From: Pseudomonas kuykendallii
Lineage (GTDB): Bacteria; Pseudomonadota; Gammaproteobacteria; Pseudomonadales; Pseudomonadaceae
Assembly (NCBI RefSeq): GCF_900106975.1
Contig: NZ_FNNU01000004.1
Span: 62,001 to 126,000, forward strand
Length of the DNA: 64,000 nt
Direction: 5' to 3'
The notes beneath the pieces were generated by a model. It had not been told where the DNA came from and ran no database searches. It saw only the letters and a list, made by a program, of their open reading frames with translations. Positions 56,528-64,000 of this stretch are shown one piece after another. The first letter of the stretch is position 1. Each line of letters begins with the position of its first letter. Position numbers and translations under genes: made by a program.

Positions 56528-57477
56528 GCCGCCTCCAGATAGGAAATATGGATGGCGCTTCCGAGCTGGCCCACCAGTTGGATGAACTCGGTGATCCAGC
56601 CGTGCAGGCCTTCCTCGCCGTTGAGCACTTCTTCGATGCTGCTGTAACGCAGGCGGGCGTCCATTTCCGCGGCCAGTCGTTGTGCGGGCCGGCCGTTGTC
56701 GCCGGGCAGACTGGAAAGAATCAGGTTCAGTTCCTCCAGACAGGCGCGCAGCGAGCGTGGCACGTCCGGACGCAGCAGGAGCAGTTCGGCTACCTTCCGC
56801 GCGTGCGGCGAGCCGCGGTAGATCTCGGCGAAGGCCTCGAACGAGGACAACGCGCGCAGCAAGGCGCTCCACTGGTAGTAGGCGCGCGCCGAGCGGTCGT
56901 CGATGTCGTCTTCCTCGCCGAGCAGCTCATAGCGCGCATCGAGCAGACGCAGTGTGTTGTCGGCGCGCTCGATGAAGGTTCCCAGGCGAATGAAGCGGTA
57001 GGAATCGCTGCGCATGATGGTGCCGAAGGTGGCGCCACGGAACAGGTGCGAACGCTCCTTGACCCACTCGCAGAACCGGCTGATGCCGTACCCGCCGAGG
57101 CCCTGCTGGGCGATGCCGCGCATTTCCAGCCAGGTGGCGTTGATGTTTTCCCACATGTCCGCGGTGATGCGCCCGCGTACGGCATGTGCATTGGTGCGTG
57201 CGGCGCCCAGGCAGCTGTAGATGCTCGCCGGGTTGTTCGCATCGAAGGCGAAGAAGTGCAGCATGCGCTCGGCGTTGAGCTGGCCATGCAGCTCGAGGTA
57301 ATCGTCGAAGGTGCCGGTGATCAGCAGCGGCATCGCCAGTTCGTCGAGGCCGTCGCCGCGTCCGTCGTGCGGCATCAGCGACAGCGAGTAACTGACGTCG
57401 AGCATGCGCGCGAGGTTCTCCGCGCGCTCCAGGTAACGTGACATCCAGTACAGGTCAGAGGCCGTTCTCGAAAGCAT
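56524..57477 (-). CDS. Alpha-E domain protein
   Basis: A 317-residue all-helical DUF403 protein. The start MLSRTASDLYWMSRYLERAENLARMLD is diagnostic; later RFCEWVKERSHLFRG and DSYRFIRLGTFIERADNTLRLLDARYELL are conserved. Alpha-E proteins co-occur with the circularly permuted ATP-grasp and may assist its peptide ligation. It follows the ATP-grasp gene after four bases and overlaps the transglutaminase gene. Confidence 0.9.
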   Translation of the reverse strand: MLSRTASDLYWMSRYLERAENLARMLDVSYSLSLMPHDGRGDGLDELAMPLLITGTFDDYLELHGQLNAERMLHFFAFDANNPASIYSCLGAARTNAHAVRGRITADMWENINATWLEMRGIAQQGLGGYGISRFCEWVKERSHLFRGATFGTIMRSDSYRFIRLGTFIERADNTLRLLDARYELLGEEDDIDDRSARAYYQWSALLRALSSFEAFAEIYRGSPHARKVAELLLLRPDVPRSLRACLEELNLILSSLPGDNGRPAQRLAAEMDARLRYSSIEEVLNGEEGLHGWITEFIQLVGQLGSAIHISYLEAA

Positions 57478-57481
57478 TCCC

Positions 57482-58891
57482 TTAATCCTCCACTACCCAG
57501 GTGTCCTTGGTTCCGCCGCCCTGCGACGAGTTGACCACCAGCGATCCCTCGCGCAAGGCCACTCGGGTAAGACCGCCGGGAACCAGCTGCGTTTCGCGGC
57601 CAGTCAGGACAAAGGGGCGCAGGTCGATGTGGCGCGGCGCGATGCCCTTCTCGACGAAGGTCGGGCAGGTCGACAGGCTCAGCGTCGGCTGCGCGATGTA
57701 GGCCTCCGGCCGGGCGATGATGCGCTGGCGGAAATCCTCGATCTCCGCGCTGCTGGCAGCCGGGCCGACCAGCATCCCGTAGCCGCCGGAACCCTGGGTT
57801 TCCTTGACCACCAGCTCCGGCAGGTTGGCCAGTACGTGGGACAACTCGGCCGGCTTGCGGCATTGCCAGGTCGGCACGTTCTTCAGGATCGGCTCCTCGC
57901 TGAGGTAGAAGCGGATCATGTCGGTGACGAACGGGTAGACCGATTTGTCGTCCGCCACGCCAGTGCCGATGGCGTTGGCCAGCACCACGTTGCCCGAGCG
58001 ATAGGCCGACAGCAGCCCGGGCACGCCCAGCATGGAGTCCGGGTTGAACGCCAGCGGGTCGAGGAAGGCATCGTCGAGGCGGCGGTAGATCACGTCCACC
58101 GGGCGCGCGCCGGCGGTGGTGCGCATGAACACCTTCTCGTCGCGGACGAACAGGTCCGCGCCTTCCACCAGCTCCACGCCCATCTCGCGGGCGAGGAACG
58201 CGTGTTCGAAGTAGGCGCTGTTGAAGCGCCCCGGCGTGAGCACCACGACGCTCGGGTTGTCCATCGGGCTGGCGCACTTGAGGGTGTCCAGCAGCATGTT
58301 CGGGTAATGGCCGATCGGTGCGATGCGCTGCGCCGAGAACAGCTCGGGGAACAGCCGCATCATCATCTTGCGGTCTTCGAGCATGTAGCTGACGCCGCTC
58401 GGCGTGCGCAGGTTGTCTTCCAGCACGTAGTAGCTGCCGTCGCCGTCGCGCACCAGGTCGACCCCGGCGATGTGCGCGTAGATATCGCGGTGCAGGTTCA
58501 GCCCGCGCATCGCCAGCTGGTAGCCTTCGTTCGCCAGCACCTGCTCGGCGGGAATGATCCCGGCCTTGATGATGCGCTGCTCGTGGTAGAGGTCGGCGAG
58601 GAACATGTTCAGCGCCTGGACGCGCTGGATGCAGCCCTTCTCGACGATGCGCCATTCGCTCGCGGGAATGCTGCGGGGAATGATGTCGAAGGGAATCAGT
58701 CGCTCGGTACCTTGCTCGTCACCGTAAAGGGTGAAGGTGATACCGGCACGGTGGAACAGCAGATCGGCTTCGCGGCGGCGCTGCGCCAGTTGCTCTTCAG
58801 GCGTTTCCGCCAGCCAGCGGGCGAACTCCCGGTAGTGCGCCCGGCAGTCGCCGTTCGCATCGTGCATCTCGTCAAAAAAATTGCGGGACAT
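57482..58891 (-). CDS. Circularly permuted ATP-grasp protein
   Basis: A 469-residue protein of the DUF404/DUF407 type-2 circularly permuted ATP-grasp family, predicted to form peptide or amide bonds with ATP. Conserved parts: GIIPAEQVLANEGYQLAMRGL, YYVLEDNLRTPSGVSYMLEDR, VVKETQGSGGYGMLVGP, and the C-terminal HIDLRPFVL and VVNSSQGGGTKDTWVV. First gene of the operon. Shorter than some relatives fused to alpha-E (about 800 residues). Confidence 0.92.
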   Translation of the reverse strand: MSRNFFDEMHDANGDCRAHYREFARWLAETPEEQLAQRRREADLLFHRAGITFTLYGDEQGTERLIPFDIIPRSIPASEWRIVEKGCIQRVQALNMFLADLYHEQRIIKAGIIPAEQVLANEGYQLAMRGLNLHRDIYAHIAGVDLVRDGDGSYYVLEDNLRTPSGVSYMLEDRKMMMRLFPELFSAQRIAPIGHYPNMLLDTLKCASPMDNPSVVVLTPGRFNSAYFEHAFLAREMGVELVEGADLFVRDEKVFMRTTAGARPVDVIYRRLDDAFLDPLAFNPDSMLGVPGLLSAYRSGNVVLANAIGTGVADDKSVYPFVTDMIRFYLSEEPILKNVPTWQCRKPAELSHVLANLPELVVKETQGSGGYGMLVGPAASSAEIEDFRQRIIARPEAYIAQPTLSLSTCPTFVEKGIAPRHIDLRPFVLTGRETQLVPGGLTRVALREGSLVVNSSQGGGTKDTWVVED

Positions 58892-59107
58892 GCCGTACTC
58901 CTTGTCCGGTCAGCAAGAGCATCGCAAGCCTCATGCCAGCGGTAAAAACCAATCAATTCAATGAGTTGAAGAACAACCCAAATATCCTTGCACCAAACCT
59001 GCGCACGCACGGCAATTCCTGATCAGCACAACGCCCCATTTGAAAGCGTCTGTGGCGGACGGGGCAGCCCCTGTTCAGCCCCACCTCGCTGAGCTATTTC
59101 CTCCCCA

Positions 59108-59824
59108 TCAGACGGTTTCCCGCAGAGCCAGTTTCAACCAGTGACGATAGAAAACGTCGGCCACCCGATTGAGGGCGCCCACGCGGGCCGAAAGGTCTTC
59201 CAGCATCTGCGCGCCGCTTTGCTGGCTGGGTTGACGGCTGTCGAGCAGGTGACCCCAGTCGTTCACCCACAGGCGCACCAGTTCCTCAGTCATCTCCGGG
59301 TGCCCCTGCAGGCCCAATACCTTGTCGCCCCAGGCGAACCCCTGGTTGCCACACCAGTCGCTGGCGAATAGGCGTTGCGCACCGGCCGGCAACTCGAAGG
59401 TGTCGCCATGCCACTGAAACACCTCCACAGAGTCGGCCAGCCCGTCGAGCCATGGGCTGGCATGCTCGCCGTCGCAGCGGCACAGGGTCTTCCAGCCGAT
59501 TTCGCTGTAGGGCATCCGCGTGACGCGCGCCCCGAGTGTTTTCGCCAGCAGCTGCCCGCCCAGGCAATGGCCGATCAGCGGAATGTCGCGCTCAATGAAA
59601 TGCCGCAACGCGGCGTCTTCGGTGGCCAGCCAGGGCAAGGGATCGTTGACGCTCATCGGGCCGCCCATCACCGCGACGGCGCGTGGACGGTCAAGGTCGT
59701 AGCCGTCCAGATCGCCCTGGTCGACGCGCAGTACGTCGAACGCCAGGCCCTGGGCATCGAGCGTTTCGGCCAAATGGCCGGGTGAACAGAAATCGGCGTG
59801 GGTAAGAATCAGGATATCGCTCAT
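59108..59824 (-). CDS. Class I glutamine amidotransferase-like protein
   Basis: A 238-residue GATase1 protein of the GMP-synthase-like (COG0518) stand-alone group. The nucleophile elbow IGHCLGGQLLAKTLGARV (Cys), the middle IGWKTL and the catalytic HPEMTEELVR (His-x-Glu) are present. Such proteins hydrolyse gamma-glutamyl compounds or glutamine; the partner is unknown. Alone between the Anbu operon and rraB. Confidence 0.88.
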   Translation of the reverse strand: MSDILILTHADFCSPGHLAETLDAQGLAFDVLRVDQGDLDGYDLDRPRAVAVMGGPMSVNDPLPWLATEDAALRHFIERDIPLIGHCLGGQLLAKTLGARVTRMPYSEIGWKTLCRCDGEHASPWLDGLADSVEVFQWHGDTFELPAGAQRLFASDWCGNQGFAWGDKVLGLQGHPEMTEELVRLWVNDWGHLLDSRQPSQQSGAQMLEDLSARVGALNRVADVFYRHWLKLALRETV

Positions 59825-59875
59825 GGCCCCTCCAGTTTGTCGCCAGTCTGGCGGAAGGGTCGCGACAGGTCGAGC

Positions 59876-59903
59876 GCGGGCGCCGACCGAGGCCGGCGCC
59901 CGC
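59876..59903 (-). terminator. GC hairpin after rraB
   Basis: Ten-base stem GCGGGCGCCG / CGGCGCCCGC with eight-base loop, between the rraB stop and the GATase start. No T-run; possible Rho-assisted end or pause. Confidence 0.35.
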
Positions 59904-59912
59904 GTGCGTGCA

Positions 59913-60254
59913 TCAGACGCCGGGCGCGGAAAGCTCCTGAGTCACGCCCCAGCCATCGAGTACGCCCCCCAAAGGCTCGACGACGGATTCGAGCCCCTGC
60001 TCGAAGTCGTCGATGCCCTCGTGGGTGGCGTACATCACCTTGCTGACCTGCAGGTGCCAGATGCCGTCATCCAGCGGGGAAATCTGCGTATTCAAGGATT
60101 CGCCACGAAAATTCGTGGCGGCCGAACGGGCGCCGTCCTCGTCGGGAAACAAGGCGTAGAACTCGATCGGATGGACGCGGGCAAAGTCGAAACCGCCTTC
60201 TTTCATGCGGCGCAGTACGGAGGTGCTGACATCATCTTGGAAGGTTGTGCTCAT
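59913..60254 (-). CDS. rraB: RraB-like ribonuclease E regulator
   Basis: A 113-residue protein of the RraB/DUF1260 family. ATG 60254 was chosen (MSTTFQDDVSTSVLRRMKEGGFDFARVHPIEFYALFPDED) since a 30-residue upstream extension is Arg-rich. The acidic loop and WHLQVSKVMYATHEGIDDFEQGLESVVEPLGGVLDGWGV are family features. In E. coli RraB binds and inhibits RNase E; the same is expected but unproven here. Confidence 0.8.
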   Translation of the reverse strand: MSTTFQDDVSTSVLRRMKEGGFDFARVHPIEFYALFPDEDGARSAATNFRGESLNTQISPLDDGIWHLQVSKVMYATHEGIDDFEQGLESVVEPLGGVLDGWGVTQELSAPGV

Positions 60255-60574
60255 GCAATGAACTCCTCTCAGGCGATGGCTCGATTGACCCTCTCGTCGT
60301 AAGGCGAACGCCTCTCGGCACGCGGCGATGCCGTACGGGATCAAGCGGGGATGAAGCGCGGAGCGACCGGTTCCCGGGTGGCATTCCGTGGGGCGAATGC
60401 CGAGGCCCGTTCCTGCAGGTTAGCGTCATCCTGCGAACCCTGTCGCTCCCTTCATTTCAATGGACCTTGCGGCGACGCCGGCGTCCTCGCCTTTTGTCGG
60501 ACACGCCACCGGGGCGCGAGTATGAAAGCGCGTTTCGCTGCAGACGGGCCACGCCACGCTGCTACAGTCGGCCC
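60255..60574. other. Gap between rraB and alkA
   Basis: 320 bp without a supported gene. It contains the divergent upstream regions of both genes and a 12-base perfect palindrome GACGCCGGCGTC at 60474-60485. No consensus promoter stood out. Confidence 0.5.
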
Positions 60575-61465
60575 ATGAATGACCTTTACCACCACCAAAC
60601 GCTGCGTCTGCCGTATCTGCCCCCGTGGGACTGGCAGCATTTCCGGCGCTTCTTCGCCCAGCGCCTGCTGCCGGGCGTCGAGCTACTGGACGAGCAACGC
60701 TACGCCCGCAGCTTTCGCATAGGCGAGGTGCGCAGCTGGTTCGCCGTCAGCCCGCTGCCCGACGAGCACGCCCTGGCGCTGACCGTCGGCGCCGAAGCCC
60801 GCGAGCTGACCCAGGCACTGGTGCCCAAGGTGCGCCGGATGTTCGACCTGGATGCCGACCTCGACAGGATCGCCGCGCACCTGGGCAACGATGCGCTGCT
60901 CGGCCCGCTGCTGGCGCGTCACCCCCCACTGCGCCTTCCCGCCGCGTTCGATCCGTTCGAGCAGGCGGTGCGTGCCATCGTCGGCCAGCAGGTCACCGTC
61001 AAGGCGGCCGTGACTATCACCCGGCGCCTGGTGGAACGTCTCGGCGAAACGCTGCCCGACACGCCGGCTGACCAGCCACAGCGACTCTTTCCCACACCCG
61101 CCGCGATCGCCGACGCCGACCTCGCGCTCATCGGCATGCCCGGCAAACGGGTGCAGACGCTGCAACGTTTCGCCGCTGCGGTTGCCGAGGGTACGCTGCG
61201 ACTGCATGTGGAAGACGGCCCGGAGGACCTGGTGAGGCGCCTGCGCGAACTGCCTGGCATCGGCCCCTGGACCGCCGAGTACATCGCCCTGCGCGGCTTC
61301 GGCGCGGCGGACGCCTTCCCCGCCGCCGACCTCGGCCTGTTGAAGGCGCCGCTGTGGGGCGCGTCCGGCATCAGCGCCCGCCAGCTCCAGGCCCGCGCCG
61401 AGGCCTGGCGCCCCTGGCGAGCCTATGCGGCGCTGCACCTCTGGCACAACTATTCGGGAGCCTGA
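60575..61465 (+). CDS. alkA: DNA-3-methyladenine glycosylase II
   Basis: A 296-residue base-excision repair glycosylase removing alkylated bases. N-terminal AlkA domain (MNDLYHHQTLRLPYLPPWDWQHFRRFFAQRLLPGVE), then the HhH-GPD domain with FEQAVRAIVGQQVTVKAA, LPGIGPWTAEYIALRG and the catalytic aspartate in AFPAADLGL. An upstream in-frame extension of 110 residues is rejected. Three bases before ogt. Confidence 0.93.
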   Translation: MNDLYHHQTLRLPYLPPWDWQHFRRFFAQRLLPGVELLDEQRYARSFRIGEVRSWFAVSPLPDEHALALTVGAEARELTQALVPKVRRMFDLDADLDRIAAHLGNDALLGPLLARHPPLRLPAAFDPFEQAVRAIVGQQVTVKAAVTITRRLVERLGETLPDTPADQPQRLFPTPAAIADADLALIGMPGKRVQTLQRFAAAVAEGTLRLHVEDGPEDLVRRLRELPGIGPWTAEYIALRGFGAADAFPAADLGLLKAPLWGASGISARQLQARAEAWRPWRAYAALHLWHNYSGA

Positions 61466-61467
61466 CC

Positions 61468-61962
61468 ATGCACTACCGCTACCTCGACAGCCCACTCGGT
61501 CGCCTGCTGCTGGTCGGCAGCGACGCCGGCCTGAACCTGGTGCACATGGACGAGCAGACGCATCTGCCGCCACAGACGAGCTGGACGCGGGCGGAACGCC
61601 AGCTGGATGAGGCGTGTCAGCAACTGGACGAGTATTTCGGCGGCCGGCGGCGCCGTTTCGACCTGCCGCTGGCGCCACAGGGAACCGCCTTTCAGCGGGC
61701 GGTGTGGCAGGCGCTGCTGGAAATCCCCTTCGGCGAAACCCGCAGTTATCGCCAGCAGGCCGAACGCATCGGTCGGCCCAGCGCCGTTCGCGCGGTCGGC
61801 ACCGCCAATGGCGCCAATCCGCTCGCCGTGATCGTTCCCTGTCACCGGGTGATCGGCAGCGACGGAAGCCTCACCGGGTATGCCGGCGGGCTGGTGCGCA
61901 AGGCACTGTTGCTGGAGCTGGAAGGCGCCAGCCTGCCGGCGCAGGCCAGACTGGCGTTCTGA
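61468..61962 (+). CDS. ogt: O6-methylguanine-DNA methyltransferase
   Basis: A 164-residue suicide alkyltransferase. The acceptor Cys125 lies in VIVPCHRVIGSDGSLTGYAGG; GTAFQRAVWQALLEIPFGETRSY is the helix-turn-helix DNA-binding part. Two bases after the alkA stop, so they form an alkylation-repair operon without the Ada regulator domain. Confidence 0.94.
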   Translation: MHYRYLDSPLGRLLLVGSDAGLNLVHMDEQTHLPPQTSWTRAERQLDEACQQLDEYFGGRRRRFDLPLAPQGTAFQRAVWQALLEIPFGETRSYRQQAERIGRPSAVRAVGTANGANPLAVIVPCHRVIGSDGSLTGYAGGLVRKALLLELEGASLPAQARLAF

Positions 61963-61964
61963 GG

Positions 61965-62156
61965 TCAGCGCGCGAGGCGGCGCGCCCGCGGCCCCATCAC
62001 GAACCAGTTGAACAACCCCAGGACGGGAAACAGGGCGATCAGCGCAACCCATATCACCTTGACCCGTCGCGCCGAGTCGCTGCTCAGCACCTGGTAGATG
62101 GCCCACAGGTGCAGCGCCAGGAGCAGCGCACCGATGGCGCCGTAGGTCATTCCCAT
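61965..62156 (-). CDS. PLDc_N-type membrane peptide
   Basis: A 63-residue protein from ATG 62156 (MGMTYGAIGALLLALHLWAIYQVLSSDSARRVKVIWVALIALFPVLGLFNWFVMGPR), with GAGGA before it. Two helices and the pattern of the phospholipase D N-terminal (PLDc_N) domain without a phosphodiesterase. Function unknown. Tandem with a paralogue. Confidence 0.82.
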   Translation of the reverse strand: MGMTYGAIGALLLALHLWAIYQVLSSDSARRVKVIWVALIALFPVLGLFNWFVMGPRARRLAR

Positions 62157-62166
62157 GTCGGGGTCC

Positions 62167-62361
62167 TCAGAGTCGCGCGGCACCGCTGCCGCGCGGGCCG
62201 GCGACGGCCCAGATGATCAGTCCCAGCACTGGCAGGATCACGATCAGCAGAATCCAGAGAATCTTCTTGCCGGTATCCGTACCGCTACGCAGCACGTTGA
62301 TGATCGCCCAGATATCCAGGGCAAAGATGATCAGGCCAAGCACACCACCAAACGCATCCAT
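62167..62361 (-). CDS. PLDc_N-type membrane peptide
   Basis: A 64-residue paralogue of the next gene: MDAFGGVLGLIIFALDIWAIINVLRSGTDTGKKILWILLIVILPVLGLIIWAVAGPRG. Two transmembrane helices, DxxAI and ILPVLGLIIW motifs. AGGAGAAA lies before the ATG. Ten bases separate the pair. Confidence 0.85.
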   Translation of the reverse strand: MDAFGGVLGLIIFALDIWAIINVLRSGTDTGKKILWILLIVILPVLGLIIWAVAGPRGSGAARL

Positions 62362-62468
62362 GAGATTTCTCCTAATGATCGGTCTAATTAGGATCGCGAC
62401 AGGCGGTCAGAGGTTCAGCGCAATCCGCGAAGCAGGCGCCCTCACCCACCGGCAGCGGCCGTCCACCC

Positions 62469-63014
62469 TCAGTACTCCAGCGGCGGGAACTGGCTGGCGA
62501 TCGAGTCGCCGGTGAAGGACGCCTGCCAGCCCTGCGGGTCGTTGAACAGGCGAATGGCGATGAAATCCGGCTCCTCGCCCATGTCGAACCAGTGTCGGGA
62601 GCCGGCCGGCACCGAAATCAGGTCGTTCTTCTCGCAGAGCACGGCATAGACGTAGTCGTCGATATGCAGGTTGAACAGGCCGCGACCTGCAACGAAGAAA
62701 CGCACCTCGTCCTCTGCATGCCGGTGCTCCTCGAGAAACCGGGCACGCAGCTCGGCCTTCTGCGGGTGGTCACGGTTGACGCTGACCACGTCCACGGCGA
62801 CGTAACTCCGCTCGCTCATCAAGCGGTCGATCTGCGCCCGGTAGGCGGCGATCACCGCGTTCGGTTCGGCGCCGGGGCGAACCGGCTGCGCGGCCTCCCA
62901 GCGCTCGAAGCACACGCCGACCGCATCGAGGGTCGAGGCGATGTCCTCGAAGTGGCTGAGCACCTTGTTCGGCGACTGGGGGTTCGACAGGTGGTAGACG
63001 GACAGGCGGCTCAT
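62469..63014 (-). CDS. mtnD: Acireductone dioxygenase
   Basis: A 181-residue cupin enzyme of the methionine salvage pathway, start MSRLSVYHLSNPQSPNKVL with GGAG before it. The metal ligands are His97, His99 and Glu103 in EEHRHAEDEVRFF and His141 in VPAGSRHWFDMG. It oxidises the acireductone intermediate to the 2-oxo acid and formate (Fe form). No other mtn genes are in the window. Confidence 0.93.
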   Translation of the reverse strand: MSRLSVYHLSNPQSPNKVLSHFEDIASTLDAVGVCFERWEAAQPVRPGAEPNAVIAAYRAQIDRLMSERSYVAVDVVSVNRDHPQKAELRARFLEEHRHAEDEVRFFVAGRGLFNLHIDDYVYAVLCEKNDLISVPAGSRHWFDMGEEPDFIAIRLFNDPQGWQASFTGDSIASQFPPLEY

Positions 63015-63111
63015 GCGGTTCTCCAGCATCGGGGAGCGGCTCGGCGCGGCAGCGCGCGGGGCAGCCAGTGTAACGGCCGGGGCGGCGGATCAGGTAGACG
63101 GAGGGGCGGCC

Positions 63112-64000
63112 TCAGTCCGGCGTCGATCTGCTCGGCAGCGCGATGATCGCCGCCGCGCCCAGCGCCGCCAGGCTGGCGATGGCGAAGGTCCAGAACGCGC
63201 CCAGGGCGTTCCAGGTGTAGCCGGAATACACCGCGCCAAGCGCGCCACCGATGCCGGCAAGGGCGGCGTACAGCGCCTGGCCCTGGCCCTGCTGGCGCGG
63301 CCCGAAGCTGCGCTGGACGAAGTGGATCGCCGCGGCGTGGAAGGCGCCGAAGGTGGCCGCGTGCATCAGCTGCGCCAGCAGTAGCACCCACAGGTGTCCG
63401 GCCAGCCCGCCCAGGAGCAGCCAGCGCAGCGCTGCCAGCAGGAAGCAGGCGAGCAGCACCTGGCGCAACGAGAAACGCCCGAGTATCCGCGCCATGCCGA
63501 TGAACAGGATGACCTCCGCCACCACGCCCAGCGCCCACAGCTGGCCGATGGTCGCGCGGCTGTAGCCGAGCGTTTCCAGGTGGATGCTGAGGAAGGTGTA
63601 GTACGGGCCGTGGGACAGTTGCATCAGCCCCACGCAGAGGTAGAACGCCGCCACGCCGGGACGCCGCAGCTGGGCGATGAAGCCACCCTCGCCCAGACCT
63701 GGCCCGCGAAACTCGGGGCGCGCGTCCGGCACCCAGAGGCTGCTGGCGAGAATGCCGAGCATGATCACGATCAGCGCCCAGGGATAAGCGTCCAGACTGA
63801 ACCGGTCGAACAGCTCGCCCAGCCCGACCACCGTGCAAATGAAGCCGATGCTGCCCCACAGGCGGATCTGACTGTAGCGCGCCGCCTGCTCGCGCAGGTG
63901 CGCCAGGGTGATCACCTCGAACTGCGGCAGCACCGCGTGCCAGAAGAACGCATGCAGCGCCATCACCAGCGCCAGCCAGGCGTAGCGCTTGTCGAACAGG
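63112..64000 (-). CDS. MFS transporter, HcaT-like (5' end outside window)
   Basis: The minus-strand frame remains open to the right edge, giving nearly 300 visible residues of a multi-helix MFS_1-like transporter; perhaps the first 90-100 residues are missing. FFWHAVLPQFEVITLAHL and RLWGSIGFICTVVGLGELFDR resemble the phenylpropionate-permease/nucleoside symporter branch (HcaT). Substrate unknown. The C-terminus IALPSRSTPD is complete. Confidence 0.82.
   Translation of the reverse strand, partial: LFDKRYAWLALVMALHAFFWHAVLPQFEVITLAHLREQAARYSQIRLWGSIGFICTVVGLGELFDRFSLDAYPWALIVIMLGILASSLWVPDARPEFRGPGLGEGGFIAQLRRPGVAAFYLCVGLMQLSHGPYYTFLSIHLETLGYSRATIGQLWALGVVAEVILFIGMARILGRFSLRQVLLACFLLAALRWLLLGGLAGHLWVLLLAQLMHAATFGAFHAAAIHFVQRSFGPRQQGQGQALYAALAGIGGALGAVYSGYTWNALGAFWTFAIASLAALGAAAIIALPSRSTPD

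Overview
The window is a high-GC chromosomal segment of a gammaproteobacterium, almost certainly Pseudomonas in the broad sense. The evidence is gene order and protein sequence: sdhCDAB-sucAB-lpdG-sucCD beside divergent gltA, followed by pdxB, tusA, rlmM, acnA, two tandem cbb3 oxidase operons, ccoGHIS, hemN, anr and apt. This is the arrangement I know from P. aeruginosa and relatives. The species cannot be fixed from sequence reading alone. I saw no rRNA, tRNA, CRISPR array, prophage, insertion sequence or plasmid gene; this is core chromosome with a few accessory cassettes.

Layout. 1-2509: two overlapping hotdog thioesterases (the first cut by the window edge), a small heptad-repeat lipoprotein, and a MAPEG/DUF599 membrane pair. 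2603-4564: a chemoreceptor with a sigma-28-type promoter. 4717-16065 (minus): the TCA block sucCD, lpdG, sucB, sucA, sdhB, sdhA, sdhD, sdhC. 16406-17692: divergent gltA. 17753-21080: small housekeeping genes (START-domain protein, YkgJ-type cysteine cluster, DUF486, beta-hydroxyacid dehydrogenase, DEDDh exonuclease, PpnP). 21290-23295: a two-gene PAS + chemoreceptor pair where single-gene Aer is usual. 23511-30659: PA1571-like peptide, pdxB, MATE pump, tusA, rlmM, acnA. 30708-46749: the microaerobic respiration island (hydrolase, ccoNOQP twice, ccoG, fixH, ccoI, ccoS, TauE-like protein, hemN, anr, apt). 46758-49969: a TetR / Baeyer-Villiger-type monooxygenase / short-chain dehydrogenase cassette with a candidate operator. 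49978-53689: orphan ParB-like protein, acyl-CoA dehydrogenase, prmB, isochorismatase-like hydrolase. 53771-54798: membrane peptide and Smr protein. 54854-58891 (minus): ATP-grasp / alpha-E / transglutaminase / Anbu operon. 59108-64000: glutamine amidotransferase-like protein, RraB, alkA-ogt, two PLDc_N peptides, mtnD and a truncated MFS gene.

How the genes work together. The sdh-suc-gltA-acnA genes supply most of the oxidative TCA cycle. The island supplies two high-affinity cbb3 terminal oxidases, their copper and redox assembly factors, oxygen-independent haem synthesis (HemN) and the O2 sensor Anr. Anr-type boxes are visible upstream of the first cco operon (31371-31384, perfect) and hemN (43738-43751, one mismatch).

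The most interesting points are the Anbu-type operon, which encodes a proteasome-like particle together with a predicted peptide ligase and is still poorly understood; the bipartite energy-taxis receptor with a degenerate zinc-binding tail; a 164-bp perfectly identical tract shared by the two ccoN genes inside otherwise diverged sequence, suggesting gene conversion; a TetR operator-like palindrome before a monooxygenase; and an isochorismatase-fold protein lacking the catalytic cysteine. I did not find a system that I can confidently call wholly undescribed.
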